Below, piece after piece: positions 7,395-15,405 of a DNA stretch of 20,784 nucleotides. The notes under the pieces were generated by a model. The model was not told where the DNA came from and did not search any database. It saw only the letters and a list, made by a program, of their open reading frames with translations. Each line of letters opens with the position of its first letter. The first letter of the stretch is position 1. The stretch is taken from positions 1 through 20,784 of the IMG/VR virus record IMGVR_UViG_3300047564_004814. One strand, 5' to 3'. This DNA is from a virus. The position numbers and the translations under genes were made by a program.

Positions 7395-9694
7395 GTAACG
7401 GAACAAAGGTTATTAAGAGAAATGGGTCAATTGAGAGTCTTGATCTAAACAAACTGCACTTGATGGTTGAAGAGGCTTGCAAGGACTTAGCAGGAGTTTC
7501 GGCATCACAAGTTGAAATGCAGTCTGGTATTCAATTTTATGATGGGATTACTACGGCAGAAGTTCAGGAAATTTTAATTCGCTCTGCAAGCGATCTTATT
7601 GATCTTGATCACCCTAACTATCAATTTGTTGCTGCTCGCCTGCTTCTGTTCGCTCTCCGCAAGCAGTTGTTCGGTCGTATGTATGAGTGTCCTACAGTTC
7701 TTCAGCACACCCGTAATTGTGTTGAGAGAGGTGTGTATGATGAAGAAATTTTGAATCTTTATACTGAAGAAGAGTTTGAAAAACTCCAATCGTTTATCGA
7801 TCACGAGCGTGACTATTTGTTCACTTATGCAGGTCTTCGCCAAGTAGTAGACAAGTATCTTGTACAAGACAGGAGTTCTGGTGCTCTTTATGAGACTCCA
7901 CAGTTCATGTATCTTTTGATTTCTGCAACTATTTTCTCTAAATATCCAAAAGAGACCCGTTTGGATTACGTTAAGAAGTATTATGACGCAATCAGCAAGC
8001 ACAAAATCAACATCCCCACACCAATCATGGCAGGGGTCAGAACACCACTTCGTCAATATGCATCTTGTGTTCTCGTTGATGTTGATGACACCCTCGATAG
8101 TATCTTTAGCAGCGATATGGCTATTGGTAAATATGTCGCACAAAGGGCTGGTATCGGTATTAACGCAGGTAGAATCCGTGGTATCAACTCTAAAATCAGA
8201 GGCGGAGAGGTACAGCACACAGGCGTTGTGCCCTTCCTTAAGAAGTTTGAGTCAACTGTACGATGCTGCACTCAGAACGGCATCAGAGGTGGTTCTGCTA
8301 CAGTTCACTTTCCTATCTGGCACCAAGAAATAGAAGACATTCTTGTATTAAAGAATAATAAGGGAACTGAAGATAATCGCGTTCGTAAGTTAGACTATTC
8401 TATCCAAATCTCTAAATTGTTCTATGAACGATTTATCCGCAACGAAGAAATTACTCTCTTCTCTCCACACTCAGTTCCTGGTCTTTATGATGCTTTTGGG
8501 ACTGATTCATTTGACGAGTTGTATGTGGCTGCAGAACAAGATGAGTCTATTCCTAGAAAGACTATTGGAGCACAAGAACTCTTTCTGGACCTCCTGAAGG
8601 AACGTGCTGAGACTGGTCGTATTTACATTATGAATATTGACCACTGCAATTCTCACTCTTCCTTTATGGATAAAGTTGAGATGAGCAATCTGTGTCAGGA
8701 AATTACTCTTCCAACTAAACCAATCCAGCATATTGACGATCCAAATGGCGAAATTGCTCTCTGCATTCTTAGTGCTATTAATATTGGAAAAATCAGGGAT
8801 AATGAGGATCTTGAGATTCTTTGCGATCTTGCTGTTAGGAGTCTTGATGAACTTATTGATTTCCAAGGATATCCCGTCAGAGCAGCAGAAATCGCTACCA
8901 GAGCGCGTCGTTCACTTGGGGTAGGTTATATTGGTTTGGCACATTACCTCGCCAAGCACGGGGTAAAATATGAGGAACAGGAGGCATGGAATCTTGTACA
9001 TGACTTAACCGAAGCATTCCAATATTATCTCATTCAGGCAACTGTAAATCTTGCAAAAGAGAAAGGTGCCTGTGAGTATTCTCACCGTACAAAGTATGGA
9101 AATGGTATTTTACCAATTGATACATACAAGAAGGATGTTGATGAACTTGTTCCAAATAATTTGAAATATGATTGGGATAGCCTTAGGGAACAAATTAAGC
9201 GGTATGGAGTTAGGAACTCAACATTGTCGGCACAAATGCCTTCAGAGAGCAGTTCCGTTGTGTCAAACGCAACCAATGGAATTGAACCTCCTAGAGGGTA
9301 TTTGTCCATTAAGAAATCCAAGAAAGGACCACTTAAGCAGATTGTACCACAGTATCAAACTCTTAAGAGCAATTATACGCTTCTTTGGGATATGCCTAGC
9401 AATACTGGTTATATTAATATTGTTGCTGTTATGCAGAAGTTCTTTGATCAAGCGATTTCTGGAAACTGGTCCTATAATCCGGAACATTATCCCAATAATG
9501 AAGTTCCTGTGTCAATAATGGCACAAGATCTTTTAACTACATACAAGTATGGATGGAAGACAAGTTATTATCAAAACACTTATGATATTAAGACCGATGA
9601 GGTTGATGATAACGCGAATAAAGTAGATTCTTTAGTTGATGAAATTCTAGCACTATCAGACGAGGAGGAAGATTGTGAGTCTTGTAAAATTTAA
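7391..9694 (+). CDS. nrdA: Ribonucleoside-diphosphate reductase, alpha subunit (class Ia)
   Basis: NrdA reduces ribonucleotides to deoxyribonucleotides, with NrdB supplying the tyrosyl radical. The ATG at 7391 is preferred over the alternative at 7379: it has a purine-rich GGAAG upstream and overlaps the primase stop. It is 767 residues, close to the E. coli 761, so no intein or intron. Visible features: an N-terminal ATP-cone (KVIKRNGSIESLDLNK); redox Cys226 (YASCVL); the catalytic trio N433, C435, E437 (NLCQE); Cys458 (ALCILSAINIG); the Tyr pair in TSYYQNTYD for radical transfer; and the C-terminal shuttle cysteines 762 and 765 (CESCKI). All key residues are intact. The 3' end overlaps nrdB by 20 bases, coupling production of the two subunits. 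Confidence 0.97.
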   Translation: MSNGTKVIKRNGSIESLDLNKLHLMVEEACKDLAGVSASQVEMQSGIQFYDGITTAEVQEILIRSASDLIDLDHPNYQFVAARLLLFALRKQLFGRMYECPTVLQHTRNCVERGVYDEEILNLYTEEEFEKLQSFIDHERDYLFTYAGLRQVVDKYLVQDRSSGALYETPQFMYLLISATIFSKYPKETRLDYVKKYYDAISKHKINIPTPIMAGVRTPLRQYASCVLVDVDDTLDSIFSSDMAIGKYVAQRAGIGINAGRIRGINSKIRGGEVQHTGVVPFLKKFESTVRCCTQNGIRGGSATVHFPIWHQEIEDILVLKNNKGTEDNRVRKLDYSIQISKLFYERFIRNEEITLFSPHSVPGLYDAFGTDSFDELYVAAEQDESIPRKTIGAQELFLDLLKERAETGRIYIMNIDHCNSHSSFMDKVEMSNLCQEITLPTKPIQHIDDPNGEIALCILSAINIGKIRDNEDLEILCDLAVRSLDELIDFQGYPVRAAEIATRARRSLGVGYIGLAHYLAKHGVKYEEQEAWNLVHDLTEAFQYYLIQATVNLAKEKGACEYSHRTKYGNGILPIDTYKKDVDELVPNNLKYDWDSLREQIKRYGVRNSTLSAQMPSESSSVVSNATNGIEPPRGYLSIKKSKKGPLKQIVPQYQTLKSNYTLLWDMPSNTGYINIVAVMQKFFDQAISGNWSYNPEHYPNNEVPVSIMAQDLLTTYKYGWKTSYYQNTYDIKTDEVDDNANKVDSLVDEILALSDEEEDCESCKI

Positions 9695-10859
9695 AACAGG
9701 TTTAGGGGATGAAAGAGTGATTAATCAAATGACCGTTTTTAATTCTGAAGAAGTTGATACTAAAAAACAACCAATGTTTTTTGGACAACCACTTGGAATT
9801 CAAAGATATGATTCTTACAAGTATCCCATTTTTGACAAACTTACAACTCAACAGTTAGGATATTTTTGGAGACCGGAAGAGGTCTCTCTTCAAAAGGATA
9901 GGGGAGATTATCAGTCTCTTCGCCCAGAACAAAAGCACATCTTTACTTCCAATTTGAAGTATCAAGTTATGCTTGATAGTGTACAAGGTCGTGGACCCGG
10001 TATGGCATTTGCACCATACTGTTCGCTTCCTGAACTGGAAGCGTGTATGAAGGTCTGGGAGTTTATGGAGATGATTCATTCCCGCTCCTATACTTACATC
10101 ATCAAAAATGTATATTCAGATCCATCTGATGTTTTTGATACCATTCTGAAAGATGATAGAATTATGGAACGTGCAATCAGTGTTACTGATGCATATAATG
10201 ATTTTATCAACAGTGCCCAACATTATGGAACTTCTGAACTTTGGAAACACGCCCAAGAACAAGTTCCTTATGCCCAAGCAGAAAGATATGAACTCAAACG
10301 CAAACTCTTTAGAGCAGTTGCAAACGTTAATATTCTTGAAGGTATTCGCTTTTATGTCAGTTTCGCTTGCAGTTTTGCATTTGGCGAACTCAAACTTATG
10401 GAAGGAAGTGCAAAAATCATCTCATTAATTTCTAGAGATGAGAATCAGCACTTGGTCATCACTCAAAATATTCTCAATAAGTGGAAAGAAGGTGATGACC
10501 CTGATATGAAGAAAATCTCACAAGAGGAGGAGCAGTGGGTCTATAAGACTTTTGAGAACGCTGTCAATCAAGAAAAACTTTGGGCAGAGTATCTGTTCAA
10601 GGATGGATCTATGATTGGTTTAAATGACAAACTGCTACATCAATATGTTGAATGGATTGCTAATCGTAGAATGAAGGCGATTGGACTTCGCCCACTTTAT
10701 GATATTCCCGCAAAGAATAATCCCCTTCCTTGGACTTCTCATTGGATTAACTCTAAAGAAGTTCAAGTGGCACCTCAGGAAACGGAAATTACTAGTTATT
10801 TGGTTGGAGGTATCAAACAAGATGTTAAAACCAATACATTTAAAGACTTTAAATTGTGA
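9675..10859 (+). CDS. nrdB: Ribonucleoside-diphosphate reductase, beta subunit (class Ia)
   Basis: The small subunit holds the di-iron centre and radical tyrosine that activate NrdA. It is 394 residues. The start is a GTG at 9675, inside the nrdA coding region, with a strong Shine-Dalgarno (GAGGAGG) six bases upstream that is also read as the Glu-rich tail of NrdA. Visible metal and radical motifs are EMIHSRSYTYI (Glu, His ligands and the Tyr equivalent to E. coli Tyr122) and SRDENQH (Glu and His ligands of the second site). The C-terminus ends DVKTNTFKDFKL, the type of tail that docks on NrdA. It forms an operon with primase and nrdA; a GIY-YIG endonuclease gene follows 27 bases downstream. 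Confidence 0.97.
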   Translation: MSLVKFKTGLGDERVINQMTVFNSEEVDTKKQPMFFGQPLGIQRYDSYKYPIFDKLTTQQLGYFWRPEEVSLQKDRGDYQSLRPEQKHIFTSNLKYQVMLDSVQGRGPGMAFAPYCSLPELEACMKVWEFMEMIHSRSYTYIIKNVYSDPSDVFDTILKDDRIMERAISVTDAYNDFINSAQHYGTSELWKHAQEQVPYAQAERYELKRKLFRAVANVNILEGIRFYVSFACSFAFGELKLMEGSAKIISLISRDENQHLVITQNILNKWKEGDDPDMKKISQEEEQWVYKTFENAVNQEKLWAEYLFKDGSMIGLNDKLLHQYVEWIANRRMKAIGLRPLYDIPAKNNPLPWTSHWINSKEVQVAPQETEITSYLVGGIKQDVKTNTFKDFKL

Positions 10860-10865
10860 TATAAT
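10857..10865 (+). promoter_or_regulatory. Possible extended -10 promoter
   Basis: TGATATAAT is an exact TGn-TATAAT extended -10. It overlaps the nrdB stop and lies 21 bases before the GIY-YIG start. No good -35 is present at the right distance. Confidence 0.35.
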
Positions 10866-10886
10866 ATTTTAAGATGAATTGAAAAA

Positions 10887-11354
10887 ATGTATTACGTTTA
10901 TCTCTATCTAAAGGAGGATGGAACTCCTTATTATGTTGGTAAAGGGAAAGGAAACAGATGGAAACAAAAGTCTCATAGTGTTGAAGTTCCACCTCCAGAT
11001 AGAGTTATTTTTTATGTAAAAGATGTTGATGAAGAAACTGCATTAAAAGAAGAAGTTAATTTAATTCTTAAGTATGGTAGATTAACTGATGGAACTGGAA
11101 TATTAGAAAATAAAACAGATGGGGGTGATAGTCCACCAAAACAATATAAGCACTTATATAAACCTTATGAAAGAACACAAGAAATAAAAGAAAAATATTC
11201 TAAATCTGCTCATAGAAAGGGAAGACCTGGAAAACAAACTCAAGAAGAAATTGAAAGAAAAAGAGAATCTATGAAAAATGTATGGGCAGAAGGAAAAAGA
11301 AAAAAACTTTCCAGAGACTCTAAAGGTAGATTTTTAAAGACAAATGAATCCTAA
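10887..11354 (+). CDS. GIY-YIG homing endonuclease, free-standing
   Basis: A 155-residue protein. The N-terminal nuclease domain has the GIY-YIG signature in variant form: YVYLY (for GIY), YYVGKGKGNRW (for YIG, with the conserved Arg), a Glu-bearing helix (ALKEEVNLILKYGR) and the closing ENKTDGGD. The C-terminal half is basic with SKSAHRKGRPGKQTQEE, resembling the NUMOD3-type DNA-binding modules of phage homing enzymes. Such enzymes cut a related phage genome lacking the gene and spread by repair. It sits directly after nrdB, and genes of this kind are often found beside phage nrd genes. It overlaps the next small gene by 11 bases. No Shine-Dalgarno is seen. Confidence 0.88.
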   Translation: MYYVYLYLKEDGTPYYVGKGKGNRWKQKSHSVEVPPPDRVIFYVKDVDEETALKEEVNLILKYGRLTDGTGILENKTDGGDSPPKQYKHLYKPYERTQEIKEKYSKSAHRKGRPGKQTQEEIERKRESMKNVWAEGKRKKLSRDSKGRFLKTNES

Positions 11355-11505
11355 AATACTTAAAGATGATTCCAATTATGATGAATGGTGTGAGCAAGAA
11401 ATTTTAAATGCTTATAAAGATGCTGCAGAGTATGACCAATTTATGTTTGGTGACTTTGACTATACTGAAGTATGGTTAAACGATAAAGGTAATGATATTG
11501 CTTGA
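11344..11505 (+). CDS. Small acidic hypothetical protein
   Basis: A 53-residue ORF reading MNPKILKDDSNYDEW at the N-terminus and ending NDKGNDIA. It is strongly acidic (about 13 Asp/Glu) with many aromatics. Its start overlaps the end of the GIY-YIG gene in another frame and its TGA runs into the terminator stem at 11504. No domain is recognised. It is accepted because it fills the gap exactly between gene and terminator, a common layout in this genome. Confidence 0.55.
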   Translation: MNPKILKDDSNYDEWCEQEILNAYKDAAEYDQFMFGDFDYTEVWLNDKGNDIA

Positions 11506-11529
11506 GGGTCTTTGGGACCCTCTTTTTTT
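11504..11529 (+). terminator. Rho-independent terminator
   Basis: GAGGGTC (11504-11510) pairs perfectly with GACCCTC (11516-11522) over a TTTGG loop, followed by T7. It ends the transcript of the nrd and GIY-YIG genes, and its last T starts the next TATAAATA box. Confidence 0.92.
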
Positions 11530-11536
11530 ATAAATA
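11529..11536 (+). promoter_or_regulatory. T4-type late promoter TATAAATA
   Basis: A perfect consensus fused to the preceding terminator, ending 27 bases before the ATG at 11564. Confidence 0.8.
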
Positions 11537-11563
11537 AAACTATAACGAACTTAAAGTATAAAA

Positions 11564-12784
11564 ATGTCTAGACTTACAGGAAATGATGCCAGGAGTTTGA
11601 TGGAGGCATACAGTGCTGTATATGCTCCCCAAGAACTTACCGAAGAACAAATTTGGGAAGAAGTAGAGAATTGGGTCAACTCCCTTCTAGAAGAGGGTTA
11701 TGACCTGAGTGACTATACTTGGGAAGAGATGTATGAGGAATATCTTAATGAAGCACCAATGACAGCGTTCCAGGCTGCTGGTGGTCAAGCAAAGTTAAAT
11801 CAATTAAATAAAGGATTGAGTCCTCGTAGTGGTTTGAGAGCAACAGCATCTACAATAGAAAAACAAGGACAAGAAAATCTTTATAAAGCTGGTGGTGGTA
11901 ATGCGGCAATTCAAAAAGGACCATCCACAAGACAAAATACAAGAGGTGGTAGGTCAATACAGGTTCCATCTTTAACCAGACAAGATATTATCAATAGAGG
12001 AACAGTAGCTGCTGTGTCAAAACCTGCTGGTAGTGCTCCTGCCGCTAGACCTTCTGCCGCTGCTCCTGCCGCTAGACCTTCTGCCGCTGCTCCTGCCGCT
12101 AGACCTTCTGCCGCTGCTCCTGCCACTAAATCTGCTACTCCCGCTCCTACTGCTAGACCTTCTGCCGCTGCTCCTGCCGCTAAATCTACTACTCCTGCTC
12201 CTACTGCTAAACCTGCCGCTGAAACAGGACCTACAGGAAAGCCATTGGTTGGTGGCATTGAAAGAAGAACTCCAACAAGAGCTGAAATGGATGCAGCAAA
12301 AGCATACCGTACTCCATCTGCAACAACAGGAACACTTGGTTCAGCAACAGCGGCTGCTTCTAAACCAGCAGCATTTGGATCATCAACTCCCGCACCAGCA
12401 GCGACACCAGCTCCTGCTGCAGAAGCACCTAAGCCTGCACCTAAACCAACTCCAGCAGCAACAGGTTCTAAAAAGCCAGGAAGCATTGTTTCCAGTTTTG
12501 ATCCATTTGATGTAGTAATTGGACACCTTCTTGATGAGGGATATGCTGATACTGAGGAAGCAGCACTTGCGATTATGGCAAATATGAGTGGAGATTGGAG
12601 AGAGAGTATCATTGAAGCGCAAGTGGCAAATAGAGATCCTGATGCTTATGAAGAGGGTGAAAGAAAGAAAGAAACCAGTGGACAAAGATCTGAAAGAAAA
12701 GTTAGAGGTAGACTTGCAACCATGGACCCAGAGAAAAGAAAGAGAATGATTGCTCAAATGAGAGCAGTTGGTTTAGATGTTTGA
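11564..12784 (+). CDS. Low-complexity probable virion protein, Ala/Pro repeat type
   Basis: A 406-residue protein not assigned to a named family. Residues 1-66 form an acidic helical module (SRLTGNDARSLMEAYSAVY, then EEVENWVNSLLEEGYDLSDY); LMEA fits a prohead-protease LxE site. The middle (about 155-290) is a long Ala/Pro/Ser linker with tandem AAPAARPS units. Residues about 312-355 (FDPFDVVIGHLLDEG, then DTEEAALAIMANMSGDW) form a C-terminal helical module that closely resembles the C-terminus of the protein at 13983. A basic tail follows. It has its own late promoter and terminator, so it is a monocistronic late gene. A role in the head, perhaps inside it, is an inference from neighbours and composition. 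Confidence 0.82.
   Translation: MSRLTGNDARSLMEAYSAVYAPQELTEEQIWEEVENWVNSLLEEGYDLSDYTWEEMYEEYLNEAPMTAFQAAGGQAKLNQLNKGLSPRSGLRATASTIEKQGQENLYKAGGGNAAIQKGPSTRQNTRGGRSIQVPSLTRQDIINRGTVAAVSKPAGSAPAARPSAAAPAARPSAAAPAARPSAAAPATKSATPAPTARPSAAAPAAKSTTPAPTAKPAAETGPTGKPLVGGIERRTPTRAEMDAAKAYRTPSATTGTLGSATAAASKPAAFGSSTPAPAATPAPAAEAPKPAPKPTPAATGSKKPGSIVSSFDPFDVVIGHLLDEGYADTEEAALAIMANMSGDWRESIIEAQVANRDPDAYEEGERKKETSGQRSERKVRGRLATMDPEKRKRMIAQMRAVGLDV
12035..12115 (+). repeat. Three perfect 27-bp tandem repeats, with degenerate copies after
   Basis: The unit GCTCCTGCCGCTAGACCTTC plus TGCCGCT occurs three times without a mismatch (12035, 12062, 12089), encoding APAARPSAA. Diverged copies continue to about 12220. 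The copies are in frame, so copy-number change would only lengthen or shorten the linker. Confidence 0.92.
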
Positions 12785-12814
12785 TAATCTACACTCAATA
12801 AATTGATATAATGT

Positions 12815-12840
12815 GAGGGTCTTCGGACCCTCTTTTTTTT
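12815..12840 (+). terminator. Rho-independent terminator with TTCG loop
   Basis: GAGGGTC (12815-12821), TTCG tetraloop, GACCCTC (12826-12832), then T8. The stem is identical to the terminator at 11504; only the loop differs. Confidence 0.93.
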
Positions 12841-12847
12841 ATAAATA
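12840..12847 (+). promoter_or_regulatory. T4-type late promoter TATAAATA
   Basis: A perfect box sharing its first T with the terminator T-tract, 19 bases before the ATG at 12867. It supports that ATG over the in-frame ATG at 12813, which lies before the terminator. Confidence 0.82.
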
Positions 12848-12866
12848 CCTAAAAAGTAAGAAAGAA

Positions 12867-13937
12867 ATGAAAACTTTTAGAGAATTTATCACTCTTGTTG
12901 AAGATAAAATGACTGAAAGATTGTCTAAAATGAGTGATGATGAATTTGAACAGTTTTTGAAGGGGAGGCAACCTAAAGAAGCTAAGACATTTAGAGCAAA
13001 AAGAACTACAGTTTCAAGTAGTGCATTTAGAAATCCACAAAAATCAGCACCAGTATCTAAAACTAGTACAATTACAAAACCAACTCCAACACCCCCATCG
13101 GGAGGAGCAACTCCACCAAAAGGAGGACCATTAACAAAAGCGGAACCAGCAGGAAAACTCTCAACTGATGTTAAAACTACATCCACCAAACCTACTGCTA
13201 AACCCACAGCAAATCCATTGAAAGGTTTGAAATCTGGTTCAGTTCTTTCTGGTGCTATTGATACTGCACTTGAAAAATCAAAAGGTTCTGGGTGGGCAAG
13301 GTCTGTTGCTAAGGGTGCTACAACTGCTCTAGGAACTCTAGCTGGCGGTGCATTAGGTTCTGCTGCTGGTCCTGTTGGAACATTTGCTGGTGGAACTGCT
13401 GGTGGTATGGCAGCATCTCAAGCATTTGATACTGTTGCAGGAGCAAATGCGAAAGAAAGAGCAGCAATGAGACAACAAAAACGTCAAAGTCAGTCTGGTG
13501 GTGCATTAAAAGGTATTGGAGGAAAAACCACATTTGATACTAAAAAAGGAACTATGACAACTGGTTCTGGTTCTCAGAAGAAAACAGTACAATTAGGTAA
13601 AACTTCTGTTGTAACTGATCCTAAAACTGGTAAAAAAGAAACTGGTTATTTGGCATATAAAGGTGGTAAAGCAGTTTATAAGAGAGCAGACACTTCTAAT
13701 GCAGCTCTTGCCAAAACTTCTTCAAATCCACTTGAAAGAGTTGGTAGAACTTTATTTTCTGGTGCCTATAAGGCGCATGATGAAAAAATGAAGCAGCAGA
13801 AATTGAAGCAAGCATCAGCATCTGATGTTAAAAGAAGTAAAGATTTGGGATTGAAGAAGGTTGGACCTGCTATTGTTGGACCCAAAAAAGTTGGACCTAA
13901 AGTGGTAGGACCAAAGATAGTTGGACCTGCAAAGTAA
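12867..13937 (+). CDS. Probable internal head protein: capsid-targeting-like start, glycine zipper, VGP repeats
   Basis: A 356-residue basic protein. The start at 12867 is chosen because the upstream in-frame ATG (12813) would read through the terminator. The N-terminus MKTFREFITLVED resembles the T4 internal-protein capsid-targeting sequence (MKTYQEFIAEA type), with LVE|D as a possible prohead-protease site. A Lys/Thr/Pro-rich linker follows (about 40-115). Residues about 141-195 are Gly/Ala-rich with GxxxG-type spacing (TLAGGALGSAAGPVGTFAGG), like a glycine-zipper membrane-inserting segment. The C-terminus has five VGP units (KKVGPAIVGPKKVGPKVVGP). No enzyme domain is seen. A packaged, injected, membrane-active protein is a reasonable but untested reading. 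Confidence 0.82.
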   Translation: MKTFREFITLVEDKMTERLSKMSDDEFEQFLKGRQPKEAKTFRAKRTTVSSSAFRNPQKSAPVSKTSTITKPTPTPPSGGATPPKGGPLTKAEPAGKLSTDVKTTSTKPTAKPTANPLKGLKSGSVLSGAIDTALEKSKGSGWARSVAKGATTALGTLAGGALGSAAGPVGTFAGGTAGGMAASQAFDTVAGANAKERAAMRQQKRQSQSGGALKGIGGKTTFDTKKGTMTTGSGSQKKTVQLGKTSVVTDPKTGKKETGYLAYKGGKAVYKRADTSNAALAKTSSNPLERVGRTLFSGAYKAHDEKMKQQKLKQASASDVKRSKDLGLKKVGPAIVGPKKVGPKVVGPKIVGPAK

Positions 13938-13946
13938 TAAACATTT

Positions 13947-13954
13947 TATAAATA
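13947..13954 (+). promoter_or_regulatory. T4-type late promoter TATAAATA
   Basis: A perfect box in the 45-base gap, ending 28 bases before the ATG at 13983. No terminator precedes this one. Confidence 0.8.
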
Positions 13955-13982
13955 ATTTTATAAAAAGTAAATTATTAATAAA

Positions 13983-15281
13983 ATGTCAAATCTTTCCCAC
14001 AGTCTTGTTGAGGATATTTCACATCTTTATAGAAATATCTCATCACAAGATTATTCATATCTTGATGAGGCATCACAACATTATGATGAAGAACTCAAAA
14101 ATTTAGTTGAAGATATTGTAGCATCTATTTCTTTGGAAATGATTTATGAGGGGTATAGTGCAAATGCTGCATTAGATTTCTTATCATATTCACTGGATGA
14201 AGAAATTATTGAAAAGTATCTTGGATTTGATGAAAATATCATTTCAGAAAGTGTTGTTTCTGAAGAATATATTGAAGAACAACTCATTCTAATCAATGAG
14301 GCTATTGGTAGTGCTTTAGGATTGCTTGGAAAAGCAATGTTTGGTGCTGGAGCACGTAGAACTTTATCTGTTGCTACGAAAAGAGCAATGGGTCCAGGTG
14401 CAAGAAAGGCAATCAAAGGTGCCGTAACGAAGGTAAAAGATATTGCCGTAAAAACAAAGGAAGCGTTACCTAAAATTGCTAAAGGTGCCGCTGCCGGTGC
14501 TGGTGCATTAGGTTTGGGAGCTGCTGGAGGATATATTGGTGCTAAAGCTGCTGGTGCAGGTAGTGACAAATCTTCAGCAGAGACATCAAAACCATCATCT
14601 GCAGATAGTGCAAAATGGAGTGCTTCTAAGGCATTGGGGGGTGAAGCAGCATTTAAAGCTGGTGGCGGTGCTGCAAAAATGAAAATGAATCCCGAAATGA
14701 CTGCAGCAGATGTTCAAAAGTTGGGAATGAAGAATCTCAAATCCAAATCATCTTCATCTACACCATCTTCAACCCCATCATCAGATTCTTCTGCTGGGTC
14801 TGGTTCTTCTGGAGGTGGAGGTGGAGGTTCTACACCAGCACCATCAGCAAAACCAGCACCAGTACCAGCAGCAAAATCACAAGAACAGTCTCAAGCACAA
14901 AATGATTCTGAAATCAACAAGAAGTATGATGAACTGAGAAAGACAGATCCAGAAGCAGCAGTTAAGTATGGTAAGGAGCAATGGGCTAAAAAGTATGGGC
15001 AACCTACAACTGGTCCTGAAGCAACAGAAGCACAAAAGACTGAAGCAGGTAAGGATGTAAAGGCTGAAATTGAAAGACAGCAAGAGAAGATGAAGAAAGA
15101 GCAGGAAAAAAATAAGGAGAAAACTGAAGCAAGCACTAAGTCAGAGTCTTATGAACCTTATGACCTTGTTTTAGAGTATCTCCTCTCACAGGGGCACGTA
15201 GATACCGTAGAAGAAGCAAATTATGTAATGCTTGAAATGGATGCTGAAACTATTCAAAGTATTGTAGAAGATTATCAGTGA
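13983..15281 (+). CDS. Low-complexity probable virion protein sharing a C-terminal module with the protein at 11564
   Basis: A 432-residue protein. Residues 1-110 are acidic helices (SLVEDISHLYRN, then EELKNLVEDIVASI), with several LVE sites fitting the prohead-protease pattern. Residues about 115-195 are basic then Gly/Ala-rich (AKGAAAGAGALGLGAAGGYI), which could enter a membrane. A Ser/Gly/Pro linker with a GGGGGG run follows, then a charged coiled coil (EKMKKEQEKNKEKTEA). Residues 390-432 (YEPYDLVLEYLLSQG, DTVEEANYVMLEMDAETIQSIVE) align by eye with the C-terminal module of the 11564 protein. It is expressed from its own late promoter and ended by a strong terminator. I do not recognise a function. 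Confidence 0.82.
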   Translation: MSNLSHSLVEDISHLYRNISSQDYSYLDEASQHYDEELKNLVEDIVASISLEMIYEGYSANAALDFLSYSLDEEIIEKYLGFDENIISESVVSEEYIEEQLILINEAIGSALGLLGKAMFGAGARRTLSVATKRAMGPGARKAIKGAVTKVKDIAVKTKEALPKIAKGAAAGAGALGLGAAGGYIGAKAAGAGSDKSSAETSKPSSADSAKWSASKALGGEAAFKAGGGAAKMKMNPEMTAADVQKLGMKNLKSKSSSSTPSSTPSSDSSAGSGSSGGGGGGSTPAPSAKPAPVPAAKSQEQSQAQNDSEINKKYDELRKTDPEAAVKYGKEQWAKKYGQPTTGPEATEAQKTEAGKDVKAEIERQQEKMKKEQEKNKEKTEASTKSESYEPYDLVLEYLLSQGHVDTVEEANYVMLEMDAETIQSIVEDYQ

Positions 15282-15311
15282 TATTTTGATTACCTAATTT
15301 AACTTCACGAA

Positions 15312-15336
15312 GGGGGCTTGACAAAGCCCCCTTTTT
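15312..15336 (+). terminator. Rho-independent terminator
   Basis: GGGGGCTT (15312-15319) pairs perfectly with AAGCCCCC (15324-15331) over a GACA loop, followed by T5. It closes the late virion-gene cluster. No convincing promoter is seen in the rest of the gap before 15406, although it is AT-rich near 15380-15395. Confidence 0.92.
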
Positions 15337-15405
15337 ATTGCTAGACTAGGTTTGTCCCCGTTGAAGATAAGTATTAAGTTTATAAAGATACTATAAGACC
15401 CTTAA

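Noticed and set aside
7391-9694. Intein or intron in nrdA
   Set aside because: Length and all catalytic motifs match an uninterrupted class Ia alpha subunit.
12035-12220. CRISPR array
   Set aside because: The repeats are directly tandem with no spacers and are in-frame coding sequence.
12033-12515. 160-residue Leu-rich + strand ORF and the long minus-strand ORF at 11911-12612
   Set aside because: Both are frame shadows of the Ala/Pro repeats in the 11564 gene: pure repeat composition, no start signals, and no domain.
12804-12812. Extended -10 TGATATAAT before the terminator at 12815
   Set aside because: Transcription would start inside the terminator, there is no -35, and the region is AT-rich; probably chance.
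12813-12866. In-frame upstream ATG for the 12867 gene
   Set aside because: It would place the terminator and late promoter inside the coding region; the late box and the conserved-type N-terminus support 12867.
15318-15346. TTGACA in the terminator loop with TAGACT 18 bases later
   Set aside because: The -35 is part of a perfect terminator stem-loop, the -10 is poor and the spacing is 18, so this is probably a by-product of the hairpin.
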